A stretch of DNA of 64,000 nt, taken from NCBI RefSeq assembly GCF_900129565.1, contig NZ_FQWD01000003.1, forward strand, positions 186,001-250,000, written 5' to 3'. This DNA comes from Marisediminitalea aggregata. Lineage in GTDB: Bacteria > Pseudomonadota > Gammaproteobacteria > Enterobacterales > Alteromonadaceae. The position numbers were made by a program, and so were the translations under genes. Positions within the stretch are counted from its first letter, which is position 1; the number at the start of each line of letters is the position of its first letter. The notes beneath the pieces are model-generated. The model worked only from the letters and a program-made list of their open reading frames with translations. It searched no databases and had not been told where the DNA came from. Shown piece by piece: positions 1 to 10,120 of the stretch.

Positions 1-376
1 CATCGGCAAGCCAGCTATTTGAATCAGCAATTGCCAGCCAACCGTTTTCAGCATGCACGGTAACCATGGCAACGATCATAGTGATAAGCAAAGGAATACT
101 AACCCAACGAACTGCCAATCCCGGCACTAACAACAGACCGCCTATAAACTCTGCCAACGACGCCAGTATTGCCAGTAGATACGGAAACGGCAGGCCCAGA
201 CCAAATTCTGCGTCTCCAAACCATTGAACTGTGCTATCGAAATTAGCCAGCTTTTGCCAGCCAGCCTGCACCATCACAGGTGCCAGATACAAGCGAATCA
301 GGAGCAACACCACACCATCTATATGCCGGGTTAGTAATTGCAGTTGCTGTTGGATTTTAAAGCACAGTTTTATCAC
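1..376 (-). CDS. DoxX-family membrane protein (partial, runs off the window start)
   Basis: The reverse strand is open from a GTG at 376 to the window edge, about 125 codons. The translation has an N-terminal stretch LIRLYLAPVMVQAGWQKL, then hydrophobic segments (LPFPYLLAILASLAEFIGG and RWVSIPLLITMIVAMVTVH). The pattern LIRLYLAP...GWQKL...LASLAEFIGGLLLVPGLAVR is typical of DoxX-like four-helix inner-membrane proteins, which are linked to redox or sulfur metabolism but mostly lack a defined reaction. The GTG start has only a weak upstream site; an internal ATG lies about 36 codons in. The C-terminus is missing. Family assignment is by eye; function is not established. Confidence 0.7.
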   Translation of the reverse strand, partial: MIKLCFKIQQQLQLLTRHIDGVVLLLIRLYLAPVMVQAGWQKLANFDSTVQWFGDAEFGLGLPFPYLLAILASLAEFIGGLLLVPGLAVRWVSIPLLITMIVAMVTVHAENGWLAIADSNSWLAD

Positions 377-601
377 ACCTGGTACCTATATAATTATCTG
401 TTTTATTGTTTGTAAAAATGCAGCATGCGTGCCATCTGGTTTTTACTGTTCGTAAATTATTCAATCAGCGAACCAGTCTTAAAGTTATCGCGTATATCTT
501 AACGTTGAACGAAATGATAATAGTGTACAATCCAAACACGTGGCACGCTGTCAGCGGTTATGCCTATACAGATCGCCCTTTAACCTTAAAACTTTCAGGC
601 T

Positions 602-793
602 ATGAGTAAATTTTTACGCATCATGCACCGGGGACACAGCAAGGTAGGTTACAGTGAGCGCAAAGGTCGTTTACTGATGATGATGTCTGATGAGCAGCAC
701 AAACACATTGCCAGTGTTATTCTGCAATGGCTAAATCAGGACACGAATGGCCCGGCAGAGTCAAGCGGTGGTAATAAACGCCTGAAGAAATGA
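602..793 (+). CDS. small conserved-looking hypothetical protein (63 aa)
   Basis: A 63-residue ORF starting MSKFLRIMHRGHSKVGY, with a basic N-terminus, a central hydrophobic patch (GRLLMMMSDEQHKHIASVIL) and a charged tail ending in KRLKK. There is no signal peptide or membrane helix. A CAGG lies just ahead of the ATG. It sits alone between the divergent DoxX-type gene and sppA, 88 bp upstream of sppA and on the same strand. The composition looks like a genuine small soluble protein, but I do not recognise the family and can assign no function. Confidence 0.5.
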   Translation: MSKFLRIMHRGHSKVGYSERKGRLLMMMSDEQHKHIASVILQWLNQDTNGPAESSGGNKRLKK

Positions 794-881
794 GTTATTA
801 CATTTCATTACAAATTTAATTCGCGAATTATGTGAGTTTCGATAACATAACAATGAATAGCAGCGAAGGTATGTAGTCAAT

Positions 882-2756
882 ATGGTTCAAAAAAGTACAA
901 GCTGGACAAAAGCCCTCTTTGTAGGCATCTGGACTGCCCTCAACTTTTGTCGAAAGTTATTTTTTAACGTCATTTTTATCGTCATCATCGTCGGCATCTT
1001 CATGGTTGCCTCGAAGGAAGACCAAACCGTTAAGGTAACGCAAAACAGCGCGTTAGTATTAACGCTTAACGGCTCGTTAGTCATTGAAAAAACAGCTATC
1101 GATCCGGCAGAACAATTCTTTCAGCAAGCGCTCAATGAAGAACCCGAAGATCCGGAAGTACTCATTCGCGATATTATTTCCGTGCTGGATAATGCAAAAC
1201 AGGATAAGCGTATCACTGCACTGATTCTTGACCTGCAAGGGTTGAGAAGAGCGGGTTTAAACAAGTTGCGTACCGTCGCTGAAGCCATCGACGACTTCAA
1301 AACCTCTGGCAAGCCGGTTTACGCCATTGCGGATTACTACACGCAAACGCAATACTACCTTGCAGCACATGCAGACCACGTTTACATGAATCCGGTTGGC
1401 GCAATTATGCTGGAAGGTTATGCAAACTATCAGATGTATTACAAACGCGCTCTCGAAAAGCTCAAAATTACTACGCATATCTTTCGCGTAGGCACATATA
1501 AATCTGCCGTAGAGCCCTACATTCGCGATGACATGTCTCCTGCTGCTAAAGAAAGTAACCAGCGCTGGTTGGATGCTTACTGGGAACAATATAAAGCAGA
1601 TGTGGCCTCAGCTCGTAACATGCCTTTGTCTAACTTTGACGACTCGCTGGCTCAGCTCAACGAGAAGTTTGAACAGGCAGGCGGCGATATGGCCACTTAC
1701 GCTCTTCAGAACGGTTGGGTCGACGCATTAAAAACCCGTGAGGAAATCCGTCAGGAAATGGCAGAGCTGGTGGGCGAAGCCGACAACAAAGCCGGATTTA
1801 AAATTACCTCGTTTCGCAATTACAACAGCGTGATCAACCCATCATTACCAATGCCGACACCACATGGTGACAAAGTGGGTATTGTTGTTGCTAAAGGCAT
1901 CATTCTGGATGGCGAACGCAATGCCGGCACCATTGGTGGTAACAGCACTGCAAGGTTGCTTCGCCAGGCGCGGTTAGACAATGACGTTAAAGCGGTTGTA
2001 TTACAGGTCGATTCTCCTGGGGGCAGTGCTTCAGCTTCTGAAATCATCCGTCAGGAAGTACTGAACCTGAAAGCAGCGGGTAAGCCTGTGGTAGTTTCAA
2101 TGGACACCTATGCGGCTTCTGGTGGCTACTGGATCTCGACTGATGCCGACAAGATTTTCGCTTCCCCCAGCACCATTACTGGCTCGATTGGCGTATTCGG
2201 CATGTTTATGACCTACGAAAACAGTCTGGACTATCTGGGGATCAACACCGATGGTGTAGCGACAACCGACATGGCCGGTTTATCGACTGCCCGTGGACTG
2301 AGCCCGCAGTACAGCCAGTTTATACAGCGCAGTGTTGAGAGCAAGTACAGTAAGTTCTTGTCTATCGTGGCGAATTCGCGCGATATGACAGTTGAAGACG
2401 TAGATAAGATTGCCCAGGGCCGAGTCTGGATCGGTACTGACGCGCTTGAACATGGTCTGGTAGATGAATTGGGCGATCTGAATGCAGCCATTGACGCAGC
2501 TGCAGAGCTTGCCGAATTGGAAACCTTTAAGCCAGTATACGTTCAGCGTAAGTTGTCTCCTAAAGAGCAGTTCTGGAAAGAGTTCTTCGGACAAGCCCTG
2601 GTATATGCAGTTAAATTCCAGTTTGGTGATTCGCAATCGCCATTTATGGGTCTGCTGAAAACCGCTCTGAACGACATTGATATCATGGCGAGCCTGAATG
2701 ACCCGCATGGCATCTATACCTTGTGCATGCCCTGTAATGTGGTCGAGGCACGTTGA
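882..2756 (+). CDS. sppA: signal peptide peptidase SppA, 67K type (protease IV)
   Basis: Inner-membrane, periplasm-facing serine protease that degrades signal peptides left after protein export. At 624 aa it has the length of the long, internally duplicated E. coli-type enzyme. One N-terminal membrane anchor is visible (about residues 25-43). The Ser/Lys dyad is split between the two repeats as in the family: Lys207 in FRVGTYKSAVEP (E. coli Lys209) and Ser413 in TYAASGGYW (E. coli Ser409). The stop codon overlaps the TTG start of sprT by four bases, so the two genes are probably co-transcribed and translationally coupled. Nothing essential is missing. Confidence 0.97.
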   Translation: MVQKSTSWTKALFVGIWTALNFCRKLFFNVIFIVIIVGIFMVASKEDQTVKVTQNSALVLTLNGSLVIEKTAIDPAEQFFQQALNEEPEDPEVLIRDIISVLDNAKQDKRITALILDLQGLRRAGLNKLRTVAEAIDDFKTSGKPVYAIADYYTQTQYYLAAHADHVYMNPVGAIMLEGYANYQMYYKRALEKLKITTHIFRVGTYKSAVEPYIRDDMSPAAKESNQRWLDAYWEQYKADVASARNMPLSNFDDSLAQLNEKFEQAGGDMATYALQNGWVDALKTREEIRQEMAELVGEADNKAGFKITSFRNYNSVINPSLPMPTPHGDKVGIVVAKGIILDGERNAGTIGGNSTARLLRQARLDNDVKAVVLQVDSPGGSASASEIIRQEVLNLKAAGKPVVVSMDTYAASGGYWISTDADKIFASPSTITGSIGVFGMFMTYENSLDYLGINTDGVATTDMAGLSTARGLSPQYSQFIQRSVESKYSKFLSIVANSRDMTVEDVDKIAQGRVWIGTDALEHGLVDELGDLNAAIDAAAELAELETFKPVYVQRKLSPKEQFWKEFFGQALVYAVKFQFGDSQSPFMGLLKTALNDIDIMASLNDPHGIYTLCMPCNVVEAR

Positions 2757-3271
2757 TAAACGAACTCGATAAGACCGACATCGAACGCCGCCTTAAGGAT
2801 CTTTACGCCAAGGCGGCGTTGTATTTTAACCGGTCATTCCCCGCTCCCCTCGTGACATACCGCCGCAGTGGCAAGCATGCCGGGACGGCGTTTTTGCAAC
2901 AAAACAGAATTAACCTCCACCCTACTTTGTTTGCCCATAACAAAGAGGCGTACTTCTCTGATGTGATCCCACATGAAGTAAGCCATTTACTGGTGTATCA
3001 GATACATGGAAGGGTAAAGCCGCATGGTATTGAGTGGCAGTCGATGATGTCTGACGTTTTTGGCTGCGAGCCGAACACCCGGCACACGTTTGATTTAGGT
3101 CCGTTACAACTGAAATCGTTTACCTATGCCTGTGCTTGTGGACCGGTGGAATTAAGTGTACGACGTCACAATGCCGTCATGAGGGGTAAACAACAGTATA
3201 TGTGCCGTCAATGCGGCGCGAGACTAACGCGATTGATTGAACAGCCAGAACCTAAAACCAATTGCGGGTAA
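2753..3271 (+). CDS. sprT: SprT-like zinc metalloprotease-family protein
   Basis: A 172-aa SprT protein. The zinc metalloprotease motif HEVSH (residues 74-78) is present, with a further His in KPHGIEWQSMM, followed by a C-terminal zinc-ribbon with two Cys pairs (CAC/CG and CRQCG). The start is TTG at 2753, overlapping the sppA stop (TTGA). A GAGG four bases upstream supports it, and an in-frame stop at 2735 excludes a longer form. The physiological substrate of bacterial SprT is not well defined; the family resembles eukaryotic SPRTN proteases. Its last 20 bases overlap the 3' end of the convergent yfbV. Confidence 0.92.
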   Translation: MINELDKTDIERRLKDLYAKAALYFNRSFPAPLVTYRRSGKHAGTAFLQQNRINLHPTLFAHNKEAYFSDVIPHEVSHLLVYQIHGRVKPHGIEWQSMMSDVFGCEPNTRHTFDLGPLQLKSFTYACACGPVELSVRRHNAVMRGKQQYMCRQCGARLTRLIEQPEPKTNCG

Positions 3272-3698
3272 ACGCTTTGTCTAAATCTTCAAATGCGGTT
3301 TTTAACAGCCGTGCTAACTCCCGGTACTTGGGTTTTCCCTTGTAGCGCTGGACAGTACAGCCCTGCTCACGCATTTTCGAATGGATCTCCTGATACCAGG
3401 ATTGAATTGCCGGAGGCAATGTTTGGTTTGAACGATGCCCAAGCCACAGTAACCCTTGCATAGGCATACTCAGGAAAAAAGCACCGATAGCAATGGCCTG
3501 AGGAATATGTTCGCTCCCCATTACGTTAATAATTGATGCGCAGGCTAGCACCGCCAGAGGTGGCATTACCTTTATCGCAAAACGCGTCGCAGCCACTACC
3601 CGGCAGTCGGGAAAGAGTGCATACAATTCTTTGCGAAGCGGCCAGGTCTTCATGTATTCCTGCCCGTCTTTCAGCATGGTTGTTACAGACTGCGCCAT
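3252..3698 (-). CDS. yfbV: UPF0208 membrane protein, YfbV family
   Basis: 148-aa protein beginning MAQSVTTMLKDGQEYMKTWP, with two membrane segments (about VMPPLAVLACASIINVMG and IAIGAFFLSMPMQGLLWLG) and the family pattern SLPMQGL.WLG.RS...LPPAI..WY. E. coli YfbV is an inner-membrane protein of uncertain function; a role in chromosome Ter organisation has been proposed. I chose the ATG at 3698 over a longer in-frame start at 3734 because GAGG sits six bases ahead of it and homologues begin here. The 3' end overlaps sprT convergently. Confidence 0.9.
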   Translation of the reverse strand: MAQSVTTMLKDGQEYMKTWPLRKELYALFPDCRVVAATRFAIKVMPPLAVLACASIINVMGSEHIPQAIAIGAFFLSMPMQGLLWLGHRSNQTLPPAIQSWYQEIHSKMREQGCTVQRYKGKPKYRELARLLKTAFEDLDKAFTRNWF

Positions 3699-3947
3699 GG
3701 GTAACCTCGTTGGTAAAACGTCATTCAACCCCAAACTTGGATTGCTTTTACAAGCATAATACTAATAATAGACCGGAAACACGAAAAAAGGTCATTTTTT
3801 AGGGCAATAAATAATATCATACCGCCACTATTGAAAGTATTCGATTTGACCTCACTATTGGTATTAATTCCCGCTATTCGGTATGCGTTGGCGATGATGA
3901 AAACAATCCTCGACCGACGATGTACCGTATACACCCATTATTAAATG

Positions 3948-3972
3948 CTCATTTCAGCCAGTAAGAAATGAG
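3948..3972 (+). promoter_or_regulatory. inverted repeat in the trxB leader
   Basis: CTCATTTC (3948-3955) and GAAATGAG (3965-3972) form a perfect 8-bp inverted repeat with a 9-base spacer, ending 18 bases before the trxB ATG and just upstream of its GGAGA ribosome binding site. It could be an operator or a leader hairpin. No regulator is recognised, so only the structure is claimed. Confidence 0.3.
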
Positions 3973-3975
3973 TGA

Positions 3976-4944
<969 letters not shown>

Positions 4945-4958
4945 TCAGGTAATTCAGG

Positions 4959-4988
4959 CAGCGGCATCATACGATGCCGCTGTTGTTT
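4959..4988 (+). terminator. intrinsic terminator after trxB
   Basis: Perfect 10-bp stem CAGCGGCATC / GATGCCGCTG with an ATAC loop, followed by TTGTTT. It lies between the trxB stop and the aat start, only 7 bases ahead of the aat ATG. Reading into aat therefore probably depends on partial readthrough or a promoter within trxB. Confidence 0.75.
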
Positions 4989-4995
4989 ACTGCTT

Positions 4996-5751
4996 ATGAT
5001 CACACTGCCGTATCTTGAACCTGATACCCCCTTCCCTGCTGTACAGCATGCATTAGATGACCCGGACGGCCTGTTGGCCTATGGCGCCGACTTATCTCCC
5101 GGCAGACTACTTTCTGCGTATTCACAAGGCATATTTCCCTGGTTTAGTGAAGGTGAACCCATTTTATGGTGGTCGCCGTCAGTCAGGGCCATTATTCCGA
5201 TTGACCAATTCAAATGCTCAAAGAGCCTGGGAAAGTTAATTAAGAAGCAGCGTTATACAGTAACGTTAAACAAAGACTTTCGCGCGGTTATTCAGGAGTG
5301 TGCATCGATTCCCCGCTTACACCGTGGCAATAACGGTACAACCACCACCTCGACAGCGACCTGGATCACCCAGGACATGATAGAAGCCTATATTCAGCTT
5401 CACGAGCTTGGTTTGGCACATTCCGTAGAAGTCTGGGACAATGACCAACTGGTCGGTGGTTTGTACGGCGTAGCCGTTGGTCGTGTATTTTGCGGTGAAT
5501 CCATGTTTCACCATCAGCCCAATACCTCAAAGCTCGCACTTGCGCATTTGGTTGCGCACATGCAGAAACATCAGTGTAGTTTTATTGATTGTCAGCTCCC
5601 CACTGAACACTTAAGCAGCCTGGGCGCCCAATCCATTCCGCGCAGTAGCTTTATTACCGAACTCCGAGCACTGAATCAAACACTTGATTCAGAGGGCTAT
5701 ATCTGTTCAGAATATACTCATCGCTGGCAACCCCAACCAATTACGTTGTAA
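4996..5751 (+). CDS. aat: leucyl/phenylalanyl-tRNA--protein transferase
   Basis: Aat adds Leu or Phe from aminoacyl-tRNA to N-terminal Lys or Arg of proteins, creating N-degrons read by ClpS and degraded by ClpAP. The 251-aa protein has the family signatures GLLAYGADLSPGRLL, YSQGIFPWFSEGEPILWWSP and GGLYGVAVGRVFCGESMFH. Its central segment after ECASIPRLHRGNNG is longer than in E. coli Aat (234 aa). Its stop overlaps the bpt ATG by one base (TAATG), so the two transferases are made from one message. clpA and clpS lie 1.2 kb downstream. Confidence 0.96.
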   Translation: MITLPYLEPDTPFPAVQHALDDPDGLLAYGADLSPGRLLSAYSQGIFPWFSEGEPILWWSPSVRAIIPIDQFKCSKSLGKLIKKQRYTVTLNKDFRAVIQECASIPRLHRGNNGTTTTSTATWITQDMIEAYIQLHELGLAHSVEVWDNDQLVGGLYGVAVGRVFCGESMFHHQPNTSKLALAHLVAHMQKHQCSFIDCQLPTEHLSSLGAQSIPRSSFITELRALNQTLDSEGYICSEYTHRWQPQPITL

Positions 5752-6515
5752 TGAAATTTGGCATAACGCAATCCTTCAGCTGCAGCTACTTACCGGAACG
5801 AGACGAGCAATTGCTGGTATTTGTCGGTGACGACGACGCCTGTGCCTTTCATTACCCTCAGCTGATACAAGCCGGATTTCGTCGCAGTGGCAATCAGGTG
5901 TATCGCCCTTATTGCCAAGCCTGCTCGGCGTGTCAGTCGTTACGTGTACCGGTTAACGAATTCAAACCGTCACGGAGCCAGCGTCGCATACTGAATAAAA
6001 ATAAACATCTGCAGGTCCATGTTGCCTACAAGCCGGATGCACGATATTACCCACTCTACGAGCGGTACATCAATGAACGTCATGCCGATGGCAGTATGTA
6101 CCCACCCAGTCAGTCGCAATTCGACGGCTTCTTAGCATGTGCCTGGTCGCAACCCTTGTTTATTGAAGCGTACGACAACGACAAGCTGATTGGCGTAGCC
6201 GTTACCGACGAGGTTGACAGTGTTCTGGGCCATGGCGGCTATTCAGCCATGTACACGTTTTTTGACCCGGATTACGAAAAACAGTCACTGGGCGCCTGGA
6301 TGATTTTAAGTCAGATAAAGGTGACCGCTCAGCAGGGCAAAACGTATCTTTATTTGGGTTACCAAATTGATGACTGCCGTAAAATGAATTACAAAAACAA
6401 ATATTTCCCCCACGAACGCTACGCCGACCACCAATGGCACCGAATAAATTGTGCCGACGAGATTGACACATTTCAGCAAACCATTTCACAGTCGAACGAC
6501 ACTTCTGTTCGCTAA
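5751..6515 (+). CDS. bpt: bacterial leucyltransferase/arginyltransferase-type N-end transferase
   Basis: A 254-aa protein of the ATE1/Bpt family (formerly annotated ate). Characterised bacterial Bpt enzymes attach Leu to proteins with N-terminal Asp or Glu. Family marks include the N-terminal Cys-rich segment with YRPYCQACSACQSLRVPV, RILNKN, the stretch YERYINERHADGSMYPPS, and YLGYQIDDCRKMNYKNKY near the C-terminus. It is coupled to aat through TAATG. Together with aat and the nearby clpS/clpA it supplies the secondary-residue branch of the N-degron route. The exact amino-acid specificity is inferred from the family. Confidence 0.93.
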   Translation: MKFGITQSFSCSYLPERDEQLLVFVGDDDACAFHYPQLIQAGFRRSGNQVYRPYCQACSACQSLRVPVNEFKPSRSQRRILNKNKHLQVHVAYKPDARYYPLYERYINERHADGSMYPPSQSQFDGFLACAWSQPLFIEAYDNDKLIGVAVTDEVDSVLGHGGYSAMYTFFDPDYEKQSLGAWMILSQIKVTAQQGKTYLYLGYQIDDCRKMNYKNKYFPHERYADHQWHRINCADEIDTFQQTISQSNDTSVR

Positions 6516-6643
6516 CAAGTAAAAAGCGCATAGAAGACACGCAAATCGTGTATTTACATCATTAATTACTTTACATAAGGCAGTGAATTGGTTAAGGTCT
6601 GCGCGGCGAAAAAATTGACAGTTTATTGAGGTTATTGCTCTAG

Positions 6644-6862
<219 letters not shown>

Positions 6863-6912
6863 TCAATACGCGGACGTTCAGCCCGCATTGCAATTGCCGG
6901 TACCGGTAAAAC

Positions 6913-6944
6913 AAAAAAACCCGAACACAATGTTCGGGTTTTTT
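6913..6944. terminator. bidirectional terminator between infA and clpA
   Basis: CCCGAACA (6920-6927), loop CAA, TGTTCGGG (6931-6938), with seven A before and six T after the stem. The flanking runs let it act on both strands, ending infA on plus and clpA on minus. Confidence 0.92.
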
Positions 6945-6968
6945 AGTTTTGTGGTAACGATGCTATGA

Positions 6969-9248
6969 CTATTCGCTGGATTCTGTTGCCGATGCCACTT
7001 TGTCCTGCGAGTTATAGCTGAACGTCAGTTTGTCGTCTTTCAGATCAACAGTAACATCACCGCCACTGCTTAACTTGCCGAACAACAGTTCGTTAGCCAG
7101 TTCTTTCTTAAGCGACTCCTGAATCAACCTGGCCATAGGACGCGCTCCCATTGCCTTGTCGTAGCCTTTTTCAGCAAGGAACGCTCTGGCAGCCGGAGAC
7201 ACTTCCAACGATACGCCTTTGGTATCCAATTGCGCCTGTAACTCGATAATGAACTTATCGACCACTTGCAGGATAACTTCTGAATCCAGGTGATTAAACC
7301 AGATGATTGAATCCAGACGGTTGCGGAATTCAGGCGAAAATACCTTATTGATCTCAGACAACGCATCGTGACTGTGATCCTGCTGTTTAAAGCCAATCGA
7401 CTTACGCACGGTTTCCTGCACACCGGCATTTGTGGTCATCACCAACACAACATTGCGGAAATCGACCTTTCTTCCGTTGTTGTCGGTTAACGTACCGTGG
7501 TCCATTACCTGCAACAAAATGTTGTATATGTCACTGTGCGCTTTTTCGATTTCATCGAGCAGTACCACTGAGTACGGGTGTTTAATTACCGCGTCAGTCA
7601 ACAAACCGCCCTGATCAAATCCAACGTAACCAGGAGGCGCACCAATCAAGCGGCTTACCGCATGGCGCTCCATGTACTCAGACATATCGAAGCGCACTAA
7701 TTCTACGCCCATAATCTTAGCCAGTTGTTGCGTGACTTCTGTTTTACCCACTCCGGTCGGACCGGCAAACAGGAAATTACCAATAGGCTTTTGTTCATTG
7801 CCCAAGCCTGCACGCGACAAGTGAATAGCATCTGCCAGAGACTCGATGGCCTTGTCCTGACCAAACACCACCATTTTCAGGTTGCGAGACAGGTTTTTCA
7901 GCACTTCTTTATCAGAAGCTGAAACAGACTTCTCCGGGATACGCGCCATCTTGGCAATAATTTGCTCGATGTCACCCACGTTAATCACTTTCTTACGCTT
8001 GGATTGCGGCAATAAACGCTGGCTCGCGCCGGCTTCATCCATTACGTCAATCGCCTTGTCTGGCAAGTGACGCTCATTGATGTACTTCGCCGACAACTCG
8101 GCTGCTGCCTGCAACGCTTTTTGTGTAAAGCGTACGCTGTGATGCTCTTCGTACCGGGATTTCAGGCCCAACAGAATTTTAGTCGTGTCACTCACACTTG
8201 GCTCTGCCACGTCCACTTTCTGGAAACGACGCGCAAGTGCGCGGTCTTTCTCAAAAATACCCTGGTATTCCTGATACGTAGTAGAACCAATGCAACGCAG
8301 TTCACCCGAGCTCAGCTTCGGCTTCAGTAAGTTTGATGCATCCATTACGCCACCGGACGCCGCACCCGCACCAATAATGGTATGGATTTCATCAATAAAC
8401 AGAATCGCGTCTTTGTCTTTCGACAATTCTTTGAGAATGCCTTTCAGGCGTTTCTCAAAATCACCGCGGTATTTGGTTCCGGCCAGCAACCCGCCCAGAT
8501 CCAGTGAGTACACCGTACACTCTGCAATTACCTCGGGGACTTGTTTTTCAACAATGCGGTAAGCCAAACCTTCCGCAATCGCTGTTTTACCAACGCCCGC
8601 TTCACCAACCAGCAGTGGATTGTTTTTACGGCGACGACACAGGATTTGAATGGTGCGTTCCAGTTCATCGTCGCGACCAATCAGCGGATCAATCTTACCG
8701 TCCTGGGCTTGTCTGTTCAGATTCGTCGCGTATTTGGATAACGCCGAGCCTGACTCTTCACCCTCAGCACTCTCTTCACCGGCTTCGTTGCTCTCCGGCG
8801 CATCGTCCTCTGCCTTGCTTACGCCGTGGCTAATAAAGTTCACTACATCAAGACGCGTGACATCGGATTTTTTGAGAATGTAAACAGCCTGACTTTCCTG
8901 CTCACTGAAAATCGCAACAAGTACGTTTGCGCCGGTAACTTCTTCTTTACCCGACGACTGGACATGAAATACCGCGCGTTGCAGCACGCGCTGGAATCCC
9001 AGTGTCGGTTGCGTTTCGCGATCGGCCGCCTGGTCTTCCAGAATCAATGGTGTGGTGTCTTTGACGAATTCAACTAATTCACCACGAATATTGTCTATAT
9101 CGGCCCCACAGGCCTTCAGGGCTTCCTGAGCAGCCGGATTATCCAGCAGGGCTAACAGCAAGTGTTCAACCGTCATAAACTCATGACGGTGCTCTCTGGC
9201 GAACACAAAAGCCTCGTTTAAGGTCTGCTCTAAATCTTTATTCAGCAT
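6969..9248 (-). CDS. clpA: ATP-dependent Clp protease ATP-binding subunit ClpA
   Basis: 759-aa AAA+ unfoldase that threads substrates into ClpP and receives N-degron substrates from ClpS. It has the N-terminal Clp-N double repeat, the D1 Walker A GEAGVGKTA with Walker B LFIDEIH, the D2 Walker A GPTGVGKTE with VLLDEIEKAH, and the ClpP-docking loop RKSIGFKQQD. That loop has IGF where E. coli has IGL, a common form. Between the N-domain and D1 is an acidic linker rich in Glu. clpS lies 26 bp upstream on the same strand, the conserved order; clpP is outside the window. Confidence 0.98.
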   Translation of the reverse strand: MLNKDLEQTLNEAFVFAREHRHEFMTVEHLLLALLDNPAAQEALKACGADIDNIRGELVEFVKDTTPLILEDQAADRETQPTLGFQRVLQRAVFHVQSSGKEEVTGANVLVAIFSEQESQAVYILKKSDVTRLDVVNFISHGVSKAEDDAPESNEAGEESAEGEESGSALSKYATNLNRQAQDGKIDPLIGRDDELERTIQILCRRRKNNPLLVGEAGVGKTAIAEGLAYRIVEKQVPEVIAECTVYSLDLGGLLAGTKYRGDFEKRLKGILKELSKDKDAILFIDEIHTIIGAGAASGGVMDASNLLKPKLSSGELRCIGSTTYQEYQGIFEKDRALARRFQKVDVAEPSVSDTTKILLGLKSRYEEHHSVRFTQKALQAAAELSAKYINERHLPDKAIDVMDEAGASQRLLPQSKRKKVINVGDIEQIIAKMARIPEKSVSASDKEVLKNLSRNLKMVVFGQDKAIESLADAIHLSRAGLGNEQKPIGNFLFAGPTGVGKTEVTQQLAKIMGVELVRFDMSEYMERHAVSRLIGAPPGYVGFDQGGLLTDAVIKHPYSVVLLDEIEKAHSDIYNILLQVMDHGTLTDNNGRKVDFRNVVLVMTTNAGVQETVRKSIGFKQQDHSHDALSEINKVFSPEFRNRLDSIIWFNHLDSEVILQVVDKFIIELQAQLDTKGVSLEVSPAARAFLAEKGYDKAMGARPMARLIQESLKKELANELLFGKLSSGGDVTVDLKDDKLTFSYNSQDKVASATESSE

Positions 9249-9274
9249 ATATATTGCCCCTTCTCAAAATTGAC

Positions 9275-9595
9275 TCACGCCTGCTCCATCGTACACATCA
9301 AAGGATGTTGATGTTTACGGGCATACTGATTCACCTGCATTACCTTTGTTTCTGCTATCTCAGCAGTAAAAATGCCGCAAACGGCTTTGCCCCGGTAATG
9401 AACGGTTAACATCACTTGGTTTGCTTTTTCAGCATCCAACCGGAAGAAACGCATAAGAACTTCAACCACGAAGTCCATGGGCGTGTAGTCATCATTATTC
9501 AATAAGACCTTGTACATCGGAGGCGGTTCCGTCTTCTGACGCTCCCGTTCGAGTAGTCGCTCTTTATCGATACTAATGGCGTTACCTTTACTCAT
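9275..9595 (-). CDS. clpS: ATP-dependent Clp protease adaptor ClpS
   Basis: 106-aa adaptor that recognises N-terminal Leu, Phe, Tyr and Trp and delivers proteins to ClpA. The core [18 protein letters not shown] and the segment [20 protein letters not shown] are the family hallmark; the residues forming the N-degron pocket lie in these segments. The N-terminal extension that contacts ClpA is present (about 25 residues). It is immediately upstream of clpA and divergent from cspD. The start lacks a strong ribosome binding site. Confidence 0.97.
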   Translation of the reverse strand: MSKGNAISIDKERLLERERQKTEPPPMYKVLLNNDDYTPMDFVVEVLMRFFRLDAEKANQVMLTVHYRGKAVCGIFTAEIAETKVMQVNQYARKHQHPLMCTMEQA

Positions 9596-9807
9596 AATTT
9601 AATCATAGTGCGCTTGCAAGGAATTTCAGATCTTTTTTACCATTATTTTGTCTGGAAAAAAAATAAATTGCACTTGCATAATGCGGTTAAAATATCTACA
9701 GTTTTAGTATGTTTTGTGAGTGACGCACAAAGCATGCACTGCCCTGTGTTCAATTGTATTGTGGGGGCAGACTCCCGTGAGTTCAAGGATTAAGAGGAAG
9801 TCGAAGT

Positions 9808-10026
9808 ATGGCGGTTGGCAAAGTTAAATGGTTTAACAATGCGAAAGGGTTTGGATTTATTGTGCCCGAGGAAGGTGGCGAAGATATTTTTGCTCATTAT
9901 TCAACGATTCAAATGGAAGGCTATCGGTCACTCAAGGCCGGCCAGGAAGTGACCTTCGAAGTGCAGCAAGGCCCGAAAGGCTTGCACGCTGAGAACATTG
10001 GTCTTGTTGAGGACGAAGAGCGCTAA
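9808..10026 (+). CDS. cspD: cold-shock-domain protein CspD
   Basis: 72-aa single cold-shock domain with RNP1-like KGFGFI and RNP2-like DIFAHY motifs. In E. coli CspD is a stationary-phase ssDNA/RNA-binding inhibitor of replication, divergently placed from clpS exactly as here. AGAGGAAG upstream gives a good ribosome binding site. The 212-bp gap to clpS would hold both promoters. The product's regulation is inferred from its homologue. Confidence 0.93.
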   Translation: MAVGKVKWFNNAKGFGFIVPEEGGEDIFAHYSTIQMEGYRSLKAGQEVTFEVQQGPKGLHAENIGLVEDEER

Positions 10027-10057
10027 GTCACCTCGTAAGCAGACATCGAATAGTTAG

Positions 10058-10094
10058 CAAGCCTTACCCGGGGACGAGTAAGGCTTGTTTATTT
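10058..10094 (+). terminator. intrinsic terminator after cspD
   Basis: Perfect 10-bp stem CAAGCCTTAC (10058-10067) / GTAAGGCTTG (10078-10087) followed by TTTATTT. Confidence 0.88.
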
Positions 10095-10120
10095 AAGCTA
10101 CCGCCCGTTTTTCTTCTTAA

